DNA from: Candidatus Njordarchaeota archaeon
GTDB lineage: Archaea > Asgardarchaeota > Njordarchaeia > Njordarchaeales > JAHKLH01
DNA: 5,837 nucleotides
Reading direction: 5' to 3'
Assembly: GCA_029856635.1 (NCBI GenBank)
Contig: JAHKLH010000103.1
Location: 1-5,837 of the forward strand
Under the pieces are notes generated by a model, which ran no database searches, was not told the origin of the DNA, and was given only the letters and a program-made list of their open reading frames with translations. Shown here piece after piece: positions 1 to 5,760 of the stretch. Positions within the stretch are counted from its first letter, which is position 1. The number at the start of each line of letters is the position of its first letter. Made by a program: the position numbers and the translations under genes.

Positions 1-82
1 ACTTCTAAAAGTAGTTCATGTATATTCTCAAGTAAGTTCATCCCCTGATTGGAGTAAAAAGCCATTAGAAGAACGCATAAAC

Positions 83-931
83 ATGTTACTACACGAAACT
101 GAGAAAATCAAAATCGAGGAACTTATTCCAAAAGAGGAAGAAGAGATTCCCAAACCCGCAATTCTAGCAGAATTAGAAAAATTAGAAAAAGAAAGAAAAG
201 CCATAGAACACCCCGCAGTGGCTGTTGCCATAGAAAAACCAGAAATTATTAAGAAGCCAGAAATACAACTTGCTGAAACAGAAGCCGAAGTAAGGAAGAG
301 ACTTCTTGAAAAGTATCCTAACATTTTTCCAAATCCAATGCTGGTTCCAAAATTATTCGCTGTAACAATTAATTCATGTATTGGAGCTTCAAGAGAGCGC
401 TTAGATGCAGCAATTAAAATTCTAACAGAGTTAACTGGTCAAAAACCAGTGTTATGTAAGGCGCGAAAGACAATAAAACAGTTTGGAATTAGAAAGGGAC
501 TGGAAATTGCTGCTAAGGTTACATTAAGAGGAGAAAAAGCATTTCAATTTCTCAAAAAAGTTCTAGCCGTATATGACTACAAGGTTTATGAGGGCTGGTT
601 CGATCGCTGGGGCAACTTCTCATTTGGAATCGATGAGCACATCAAAATTCCAGGCACACGTTATGTTCCCGAATTGGGTATAATTGGTTTTGATGTTTCT
701 GTATCTTTTGAGAGACCAGGATACAGAGTTTCACGAAGAAAGAGATGCCGTAATAAGATACCAGTTCGTCATAGATTAACCCCAGAAATCACAAAATTAT
801 GGACCAAAGAGGCTGGATTCATATTAACCCCAGGAAAACCTCCAAAGGAGGTAATATTCCTGAAAAGGAAAGAAACAAAAATAGAGGCAAAGGAAGAAAG
901 GAAGGAGAAAAAGAAAGCAAAGAAGAAATAG
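83..931 (+). CDS. rpl5: Large-subunit ribosomal protein uL5 (L5p) with long N-terminal extension
   Basis: uL5 sits in the central protuberance of the 50S subunit, where it contacts 5S rRNA and the P-site tRNA. The uL5 fold runs from about residue 83 (FPNPM) to about 240. Recognisable blocks are LTELTGQKPV (114-123), KARKTIKQFGIRKG (126-139), KVTLRGEKAFQFL (145-157), GNFSFGIDEHIKIPG (177-191) and FERPGYRVSRRKR (209-221), as in archaeal L5. Archaeal uL5 is usually about 170-190 residues, whereas this frame gives 282. The excess is a Glu/Lys-rich segment (1-80, partly coiled-coil-like) and a Lys-rich tail (260-282). ATG83 is the first in-frame start in the window and has no convincing ribosome binding site. 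The frame has no stop back to base 2, so the true start may lie outside. A later in-frame ATG at 338 would give a near-normal uL5. The next gene is a convergent archease, not uS14, so the usual ribosomal cluster is broken here. A run of six T at 1031-1036 could help end its transcript. Family certain, start uncertain. Confidence 0.9.
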   Translation: MLLHETEKIKIEELIPKEEEEIPKPAILAELEKLEKERKAIEHPAVAVAIEKPEIIKKPEIQLAETEAEVRKRLLEKYPNIFPNPMLVPKLFAVTINSCIGASRERLDAAIKILTELTGQKPVLCKARKTIKQFGIRKGLEIAAKVTLRGEKAFQFLKKVLAVYDYKVYEGWFDRWGNFSFGIDEHIKIPGTRYVPELGIIGFDVSVSFERPGYRVSRRKRCRNKIPVRHRLTPEITKLWTKEAGFILTPGKPPKEVIFLKRKETKIEAKEERKEKKKAKKK

Positions 932-1354
932 TTATATGTCCAAAATGTAGCGAATTTTCCATTTATCATTCTCTTTTGTTAATTCCATACCATGAAAAGC
1001 AATTGCTTTAATTCCGACTTTCCAATTATGTTTTTTAATGTTGTATTTCTCCCCCCTCGCACTTGCAATTATGCGCCACTCTTTATTTTTGATGATCTTT
1101 ATCTTGAAATCTCCAAAAACGAGTTCCTCCGTATCAAAGATGAATATTAACTCATTAATGAAATTGTAAAACGCTTCTATCCAGTCTTCTCCAGTTACCG
1201 TTATTTCGCGACTTATCTTTGGCTCAATTTTGTCCACATCACACATCACATCATAAAACGCCTTTGCAGCATTTTCATGAACCTCCTCAATGGTGTCACC
1301 CCATGCTTCAATAAACGCCTCGCCCGCGTGGGGAAGTAATCGCCATTTCTTCAT
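932..1354 (-). CDS. Archease, RtcB RNA-ligase cofactor protein
   Basis: Archease activates the tRNA-splicing ligase RtcB by promoting its guanylylation and multiple turnover; RtcB itself is not in this window. The 140 residues are the normal family length and align over the whole protein: LPHAGEAFIEAWGDTIEEV (7-25), ENAAKAFYDVMCDVDKIEP (27-45), GEDWIEAFYNFINELIFIFDTEELVF (55-80), ARGEKYNIKKH (99-109), KAIAFHGMEL (116-125) and the terminal ILDI. Structurally studied archeases bind a metal through the Asp of the N-terminal HTAD motif and the penultimate Asp. Here HTAD reads HAGE (9-12), so the first ligand is Glu12, while Asp139 is kept. The ATG is supported by a purine-rich GGGGAGGA just upstream. 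The gene is divergent from the Roadblock-like gene, and its stop codon abuts that of uL5 with no spacer, so the 3' ends of the two transcripts must overlap. Confidence 0.93.
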   Translation of the reverse strand: MKKWRLLPHAGEAFIEAWGDTIEEVHENAAKAFYDVMCDVDKIEPKISREITVTGEDWIEAFYNFINELIFIFDTEELVFGDFKIKIIKNKEWRIIASARGEKYNIKKHNWKVGIKAIAFHGMELTKENDKWKIRYILDI

Positions 1355-1364
1355 TCTCCTCCCC
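1355..1364 (-). promoter_or_regulatory. Shine-Dalgarno site of the archease gene
   Basis: On the - strand the bases read GGGGAGGAGA immediately before the ATG at 1354, a good match to the GGAGGTGA-type archaeal site, although the spacing is short (about 2-4 bases). It is the clearest ribosome binding site in the window and fixes the archease start. Confidence 0.6.
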
Positions 1365-1384
1365 TAACGAGAAGAAACGAAATA

Positions 1385-1412
1385 ATGAAAATAGTTTTAA
1401 GTATGTTAAGTA
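1385..1412. promoter_or_regulatory. Candidate divergent promoter between archease and the Roadblock-like gene
   Basis: The stretch around 1393-1406 reads GTTTTAAGTATGTTAAG on the + strand and CTTAACATACTTAAAAC on the - strand, which is TATA-like in both directions. A - strand start site about 25 bases away would fall near 1368 and leave a short leader holding the archease Shine-Dalgarno site. A + strand start near 1420 would suit translation of the Roadblock-like gene from ATG 1448 but not from ATG 1385. This is position and composition only; no start site has been mapped. Confidence 0.25.
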
Positions 1413-1447
1413 TTGCTGTTTTAGTGAAGAAAGAAGGGTTCTTGGAA

Positions 1448-1885
1448 ATGAGCACTGCACGTGCAAAATTAGAAACTTTTCTTAAGCTTCTTTTGGAAGC
1501 TGATGAACATGTAAGAGGTGCATTCTTAATTGATGCATCACCAGAAGGTGGTGGTTTTCCATTATATACAATTTTAAAGCCAGAGGTAGAAGAGGAAAAT
1601 ATTGGACCAGAAATCGAGACTGGAGAAGTTGTTGGTGGAATACTTCTCGAAACCTATGAGATGCTAAAGAAGCTAACTTCAAGCGAATACCTTAACCTCG
1701 GCCAACTAGAGAGAGTAATAATAAATGGCGAAAAAGCCACAGCTATAATTAAGTCATTCAAAACTACAAAAATAGTTTTTCTCCTATTTGGACGCCGAGA
1801 AATGAAAACTGGATTCATAATCACGCTCCTCGAACGAATATGGCCAGAACTCGAAAAACTAGCGAAAGAGAGTTTTTCCCCTTAA
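1448..1885 (+). CDS. Roadblock/LC7 (MglB-like) domain protein
   Basis: A small soluble protein of 145 residues with the layout of a Roadblock/LC7 fold. It has an N-terminal amphipathic helix (ARAKLETFLKLLLEADEHV, about 4-22), a first strand (RGAFLIDAS, 23-31), a long helix in the middle (VVGGILLETYEMLKKLTSS, 61-79), then LGQLERVIINGEKATAIIKSFKTTKIVFLLF (84-114) forming the typical paired strands, and a last helix (TLLERIWPELEKLAKE). Roadblock proteins in prokaryotes commonly dimerise and regulate small Ras-like GTPases, as MglB acts on MglA. No such GTPase is visible, although a permuted ribosome-assembly GTPase follows on the same strand. An in-frame ATG at 1385 would add 21 mostly hydrophobic residues. 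I prefer 1448 because the domain begins there and it leaves room for the divergent promoters; neither start has a strong ribosome binding site. The family call rests on pattern only. Confidence 0.65.
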   Translation: MSTARAKLETFLKLLLEADEHVRGAFLIDASPEGGGFPLYTILKPEVEEENIGPEIETGEVVGGILLETYEMLKKLTSSEYLNLGQLERVIINGEKATAIIKSFKTTKIVFLLFGRREMKTGFIITLLERIWPELEKLAKESFSP

Positions 1886-1990
1886 CAATGTTCAGATGCA
1901 GAAACAATCTAGCAGGCAACGAATTCACTTGTGCATATTATTTTCTCCGCTTTGTCTACTTTATTGATTAGACACATTTAGGGAATATAT
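1886..1990. other. Intergenic spacer with possible GTPase promoter
   Basis: I find no reading frame or RNA gene in these 105 bases. The T-rich part at 1936-1967 could end the Roadblock-like transcript. TTTATTGA at 1960-1967 lies about 24-31 bases before the GTG start of the next gene, where a TATA box would sit for a near-leaderless transcript. AGGGA at 1980-1984 is a weak ribosome binding site candidate. None of these matches is strong. Confidence 0.3.
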
Positions 1991-2791
1991 GTGTTTGACA
2001 GAGTTAAATTTAGAGAATTTATAAAGAAAGCTTGGCAAGAAGTACGACGGGCAATTAAAGATGCTGATGTGATATTAGAGGTACTTGATGCTAGGGATCC
2101 ACCTGCCTTTCGTAATTTTGATATAGAAAAGAAGATTATCGAGTCTGGAAAAAAACTCATTCTTGTTATTAACAAGATAGATTTGGTGCCACGTGAAGTT
2201 GCTGAAAAATGGGAACGCGAATTTAAAAAAGAATTTCCAACGGTTTGTATTTCTGCGAGATATCGCTTAGGCACACTAAAGTTACGCAAACTTATATATA
2301 AACTTGCACCAAAAGACGCTGATGTAATTCGTGTAGCTATCATAGGCTATCCGAACGTCGGTAAATCTTCGATCATAAATATTCTTAAGGGGAAACATGG
2401 TGCACCAACTTCTAGTATTCCTGGATTTACAAGGCATGCTCAAATTTTCAAAAGAGGAAGACTCATAATTTTGGATACACCTGGAGTTTATCCAGTCGAG
2501 GATCCTTTTGAACTTGTTTATAAGGGTGCTGTCCGCGTTGAACAATTAGAAATCCCAGAAAAGTATGCAATAAAATTGATTGAATACTTGAAATCGCTCG
2601 ATCCGTATGTTGTAAAAAAACACTATGAAGCTGATGTAGATGATGAAAAACCAGAGAAAATCTTGGAGAAACTTGCAATTAAAATGAAAAAATTTATGAG
2701 AAGAGGTATACCAGATATTCGGGCTGCTGCAAGGAGAATATTATATGACTGGATTAACGGCAAAATAGTTGTTTGGAGAAAACCTCCATGA
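1991..2791 (+). CDS. Circularly permuted GTPase of the YlqF/RbgA–Nog2/Lsg1 type, ribosome assembly
   Basis: A 266-residue GTPase whose motifs occur in permuted order. They run DARDP (33-37), G4 NKID (61-64), G5 SAR (88-90), G1 P-loop GYPNVGKSS (119-127), G2 Thr in PGFTR (144-148) and G3 DTPG (162-165). This G4-G5-G1-G2-G3 order defines the YlqF/YawG family, whose bacterial (RbgA) and eukaryotic (Nog2, Lsg1) members act late in large-subunit assembly; the archaeal member is inferred to do the same on the 50S particle in the cytoplasm. The C-terminal part (about 185-266) is helical and ends in KIVVWRKPP, and such domains contact rRNA. The start is GTG: an in-frame TAG lies at 1979-1981 and no other start fits. 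The methyltransferase gene follows after 54 bases on the same strand, so co-transcription is possible. All nucleotide-binding motifs are intact. Confidence 0.93.
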   Translation: MFDRVKFREFIKKAWQEVRRAIKDADVILEVLDARDPPAFRNFDIEKKIIESGKKLILVINKIDLVPREVAEKWEREFKKEFPTVCISARYRLGTLKLRKLIYKLAPKDADVIRVAIIGYPNVGKSSIINILKGKHGAPTSSIPGFTRHAQIFKRGRLIILDTPGVYPVEDPFELVYKGAVRVEQLEIPEKYAIKLIEYLKSLDPYVVKKHYEADVDDEKPEKILEKLAIKMKKFMRRGIPDIRAAARRILYDWINGKIVVWRKPP

Positions 2792-2845
2792 TTATGACAT
2801 CGTTTGATTCGTCTCATAATGGAAGTATGCTAATGTGTAATAAAA

Positions 2846-3838
2846 ATGAAGCATTGGATGCTTGAAATAATTCCAGGAAAATTACAGTTTACACGGATTC
2901 GCGAGAATGAGATTTGGAGTGGTATTATCATTCACACGTGCGGTATTAGATTCGGCATATCCAAGGGAATTCCATCATTTATTCCATCTTCAATTTATAG
3001 GAAGTATAGAAGAATTAAAGCGTATTATGAGAATATACCTGTGCTAGCATGGTCATCCAAAAATGAGTACATCAGGCACATGCGTAGAATTCACTTCCTT
3101 GGAATAAAGAGACTTATTGAATTATTGATTGAGAAAAAGTTAAAAAACGTAAAAGTTCTTTGCATAGGTTGTGGGTGGGGATTTGAAGTTTTCCTTTTGT
3201 CTGAGCTCCTCAGAAGAAGAAAAGTTTCTTTTAAAATCGTTGGACTTGATTTAGCTCGAAAACCCCTCGTATATGGAAAAAAATTAGCAAAAAAAATATC
3301 AGTTTGGGATAATGTAGATTTTGCAATTGGAGTAGTAGAGTACCTTCCATTTAAATCAAATACTTTCGACGCTATTACTGCAATTTTTGGATCATTAGAT
3401 CATACGATAAACATTGCACAGGCGCTAAAAGAAATCTGGAGAGTACTCAAACCAGGCGGATTTTTCCTAGCTACATTCTTAAACAAATTCTCTCTTCACA
3501 CAGTATTATCTGCTATCAAATCACCAAGATTTCTGTTAAAGTTTTTGAAAAAAGCTCACGAAAAAATAGCGTATGTTACTGTTCGCGGTTTTAGAATTCC
3601 TACACATTTTTGGAACATTATTGAAATATCAAATTACTTTAGTAAATTCTCCATGCATGCAATAGAGAAGTTTGGCATCTTCTGTATAATACCCGCAAGT
3701 TTTAAGAAACAGAAAATGTCAAAATTCCACAAAATTCTGGCATTTTTTGATTTTTATTCCTCACAGATCCTCTGGTTTTTGGGGCGTTATTTAATGTACA
3801 TATTCGAAAAACTTAAGGATGAGCAAACGCTATTCTAA
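2846..3838 (+). CDS. Class I SAM-dependent methyltransferase with degenerate Trm112-like N terminus
   Basis: The Rossmann-fold methyltransferase core covers about residues 100-212. It has motif I VLCIGCGWG (104-112), the acidic end of strand 2 GLDLA (133-137), VEYLPFKSNTFDAITAIFGSLDH (164-186) and the post-motif EIWRVLKPGGFFLATF (196-211), a Methyltransf_11/UbiE-like pattern. Residues 5-47 look like a Trm112/UPF0434-type zinc ribbon fused in front: MLEII..., then CGIRFGISKGIPSFIP. The first CPxC knuckle is replaced by IPGK, and only Cys32 remains of the second, so zinc binding is unlikely. The C-terminal 115 residues are aromatic and basic, of unknown role, with a hydrophobic stretch near 296-320 that is not a clear membrane helix. 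The substrate cannot be told from sequence. An in-frame TAA at 2831-2833 makes ATG 2846 the first possible start; ATG 2858 is an alternative. The gene overlaps the end of the convergent gltX by 26 bases. Confidence 0.85.
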   Translation: MKHWMLEIIPGKLQFTRIRENEIWSGIIIHTCGIRFGISKGIPSFIPSSIYRKYRRIKAYYENIPVLAWSSKNEYIRHMRRIHFLGIKRLIELLIEKKLKNVKVLCIGCGWGFEVFLLSELLRRRKVSFKIVGLDLARKPLVYGKKLAKKISVWDNVDFAIGVVEYLPFKSNTFDAITAIFGSLDHTINIAQALKEIWRVLKPGGFFLATFLNKFSLHTVLSAIKSPRFLLKFLKKAHEKIAYVTVRGFRIPTHFWNIIEISNYFSKFSMHAIEKFGIFCIIPASFKKQKMSKFHKILAFFDFYSSQILWFLGRYLMYIFEKLKDEQTLF

Positions 3839-5606
3839 CCACTTCTCCTTCGTTTCTAATGATTCTACCAAAACCAATTCTCTCTAGTTGCACGTAGTCA
3901 CCGGGTCTTAAATTAGCTGCTAAAAGTTCTACATAGCCAGGAATCACTTCACCATTTGGTTTTTCTAAAAATGCCGAAAGTCTAAGATCATCTGCGTACG
4001 GGACCCAGTGAATAATTTTAAGTCCAGGTAGTGTCTTTTCTGTTACGAACTTTGCTGTAACTATTTTCTCTCTTTCATTAATATCCTCAATCAAAATTGT
4101 TGCTAGGCCTTTAAGTCTCAAATAATGTCGCATTTTTACAGCATCTCTCAATAAATCCAAATCTCTTTCGGAAATGAATAATTCTACTACTCTTTCACCG
4201 TTCTTCTTCGTTGAAAACAACCTATATTCTCTAAAGCCAACTTCCAGACTTTCGGGATTCCATGGAATTCTCGCAACAAGTTTTTCAGGAGCATCCTTTA
4301 TGGTTAGCTTCCATCCAGAGGCTTCGACAAAGAATATTCTTTTTGCAATCGGATTAATGACTTGCCTATTGAAATAATAGAGTGTCTTGAGCTCAACACG
4401 AGCATCCCTCAGTGATAATCCGACATGAAATGCCATTAACCGCAATGCTTTTGGATGAATACCTCTCCTTAATAATGCACGAACCGTCGGCAATGTAATA
4501 TCATCCCAACCAAGAATATCTCCTTTCTTTAGTTTTTCACGAATATGCCTTTTATGAAGCTCCATACCTTCGATTAATAGCATGCCGTATTGGATAAATA
4601 TTGGTGTTTCCCAACCAAGTGCTTGATAAATTCGTCGTTGCACATGCTCATTAACCTCATGCTCCTTGGCACGAATCACATGTGTTACCTTAGACATATG
4701 ATCCTCAACAGCACACGCAAAATTATACAACGGATAAACTCGATATTTGTATCCAGTTCGGGGATGTGGTACACTATCTATAATTCGCGCTAATGGCGGA
4801 TCTCTCAAAGCTGGATTCGGATCGGCCATTTTTGGTTTAAGTCTTACAACTGCTTCTCCCTCTTTGTAAGTACCATTAAGCATCTTTTCCCAGTACCGTA
4901 CATCGTCTTGGGTGTCCCTATGAGGACAAGGTTTCTTTTGAAGCTTGTATTTTTGAAATTCCTCACGCGAACATGTACAGACGTATGCTTTTCCTCTTTT
5001 AAATAACTCTTCAATTACTTCGTAATATTTATCAAAATGGTCACTTTCATAAATGAGCTCATCCCATTCGATTCCAACAGCTTTTAGATCCTCAAGTATC
5101 CACTCATAATATATAGGCTTGATTCTACGAGGGTCTGTATCTTCTAATCTTACTATGAATTTCCCATCGTATATCTTTTTTGCATAAACATAAGGAATAA
5201 ATGCTGCCCTCAAGATATGGCCAATATGAAGCGCTCCACTTGGCGCGGGTGCAAAACGTGTTATAACTTTTCCCTTCTTAGCTTGAGGTAATGGTGGCAA
5301 TCCCGTTCTAGTTCTTTTTGCTCTCTCTAAAAGTATCTGCTCAATAGTTATTCCAAATCTCTTACTAAGTAGTTCTTCCTGCTCATTTATAGGCATTTCA
5401 TTGACCTTATTTATTATCTCCTCCGCAGTTTGCATAAGCTTTTCTCTTTCCTCCCTGTTTTTAAGAATCTCTCTTATTGCTGGTTCATCTACAACCAATT
5501 TTTTAATAACTGCTTTTTTATCGGCTTTACCTTCATGCTCAATTGCATTAATCAAGGCATACTTCAATAAGATTTCTCTTAGCTTTGACTCTGGAACTTT
5601 CTTCAC
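3813..5606 (-). CDS. gltX: Glutamyl-tRNA synthetase, archaeal type
   Basis: This enzyme attaches glutamate to tRNA(Glu) in the cytoplasm. In archaea that lack GlnRS, the same enzyme also charges tRNA(Gln), which GatDE then amidates. The 597 residues fit the archaeal GluRS family, slightly on the long side. The N-terminal helical region (1-110) contains ALINAIEHEGKADKKAVI (17-34). The class I catalytic domain begins with RFAPAPSGALHIGH (117-130). The zinc site is CTC (210-212) with CPH (227-229), then comes VTHVIRAKEHEVNEHVQRRIY (307-327) and GWDDITLPTVRALLRRGI (366-383). The beta-barrel anticodon-binding half runs from about 405 to 597. The KMSKS-equivalent segment reads MELHKRHIRE (348-357), without the Ser-Lys pair seen in many relatives. 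The start is GTG, preceded by a G-rich ribosome binding site and, upstream in frame, a TAG. It probably has its own promoter, and an unusual nested inverted repeat lies upstream. Confidence 0.97.
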   Translation of the reverse strand: MKKVPESKLREILLKYALINAIEHEGKADKKAVIKKLVVDEPAIREILKNREEREKLMQTAEEIINKVNEMPINEQEELLSKRFGITIEQILLERAKRTRTGLPPLPQAKKGKVITRFAPAPSGALHIGHILRAAFIPYVYAKKIYDGKFIVRLEDTDPRRIKPIYYEWILEDLKAVGIEWDELIYESDHFDKYYEVIEELFKRGKAYVCTCSREEFQKYKLQKKPCPHRDTQDDVRYWEKMLNGTYKEGEAVVRLKPKMADPNPALRDPPLARIIDSVPHPRTGYKYRVYPLYNFACAVEDHMSKVTHVIRAKEHEVNEHVQRRIYQALGWETPIFIQYGMLLIEGMELHKRHIREKLKKGDILGWDDITLPTVRALLRRGIHPKALRLMAFHVGLSLRDARVELKTLYYFNRQVINPIAKRIFFVEASGWKLTIKDAPEKLVARIPWNPESLEVGFREYRLFSTKKNGERVVELFISERDLDLLRDAVKMRHYLRLKGLATILIEDINEREKIVTAKFVTEKTLPGLKIIHWVPYADDLRLSAFLEKPNGEVIPGYVELLAANLRPGDYVQLERIGFGRIIRNEGEVVRIAFAHP

Positions 5607-5608
5607 AT

Positions 5609-5617
5609 AACCCCCCT
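5609..5617 (-). promoter_or_regulatory. Ribosome binding site of gltX
   Basis: On the - strand the bases read AGGGGGGTT, then two more bases and the GTG start at 5606. The G-run can pair with the C/U-rich 3' end of archaeal 16S rRNA, though it is not a perfect GGAGGTGA. With the in-frame TAG upstream it decides for the GTG as start. Confidence 0.5.
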
Positions 5618-5627
5618 AAATTAATTT

Positions 5628-5680
5628 TCTTCTAATCTTATTAGTAAAATGTCATGACATTGTGAAACATGATTAGAAGA
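5628..5680. repeat. Nested inverted repeat upstream of gltX
   Basis: The outer arms TCTTCTAATC (5628-5637) and GATTAGAAGA (5671-5680) are exact reverse complements over 10 bases. Between them lies a perfect 14-base palindrome, AATGTCATGACATT (5648-5661). The outer pair is centred on 5654 and the inner palindrome on 5654.5, so the two symmetries are nearly concentric, separated by 10 and 9 bases. The element ends 21 bases before the gltX start codon. It has no U-run after it on either strand, so it does not look like a terminator. It could be an operator for a dimeric regulator or a structured leader of the gltX mRNA. I do not recognise it. Confidence 0.7.
5638..5650 (-). promoter_or_regulatory. 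Candidate TATA box of gltX, inside the inverted repeat
   Basis: The - strand reads ATTTTACTAATAA here, AT-rich and TATA-like. A start site about 25 bases downstream would fall near 5618-5622, leaving a short leader that carries the G-rich ribosome binding site. If so, the palindrome sits over the TFB/upstream side and one outer arm between TATA and start site, as expected for an operator. Inference from spacing only. Confidence 0.25.
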
Positions 5681-5760
5681 TTCCTCGCTTGTATGTGCCC
5701 AAGACGTGATTATTATCATTCGTTATCTCTAGTCTGATAAATTTTGCATTACTTAGTGCG

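Noticed and set aside
799..1011. A + strand frame of 70 codons overlapping the uL5 end, containing CPKC like half a zinc ribbon (as if uS14 followed)
   Set aside because: It overlaps the well-supported ends of uL5 and archease in another frame, has only one CxxC pair, and shows no uS14 similarity.
1385..1447. 21-residue hydrophobic N terminus of the Roadblock-like protein as a membrane anchor or signal peptide
   Set aside because: The hydrophobic run is only about 11 residues and there is no cleavage pattern. The segment overlaps the likely divergent promoter, so it is more probably untranslated.
2282..2817. - strand open frames opposite the GTPase
   Set aside because: Three overlapping antisense frames in different phases with low-complexity composition. 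The + strand GTPase explains the region fully.
4174..4377. + strand open frames inside gltX (also 4590-4793 and 5401-5610)
   Set aside because: They are antisense shadows of a strongly conserved synthetase gene, with no family resemblance and no start signals.
5706..5740. Possible box C/D guide RNA (GTGATTA followed by CTGA)
   Set aside because: Box C does not match RTGATGA, and no well-spaced C' and D boxes complete a guide RNA of the usual archaeal size.
5607..5760. T-box-like or other tRNA-sensing leader for gltX
   Set aside because: T-box elements are not expected in archaea, and I see no T-box core sequence or antiterminator/terminator pair with a U-run. Only the nested dyad remains.
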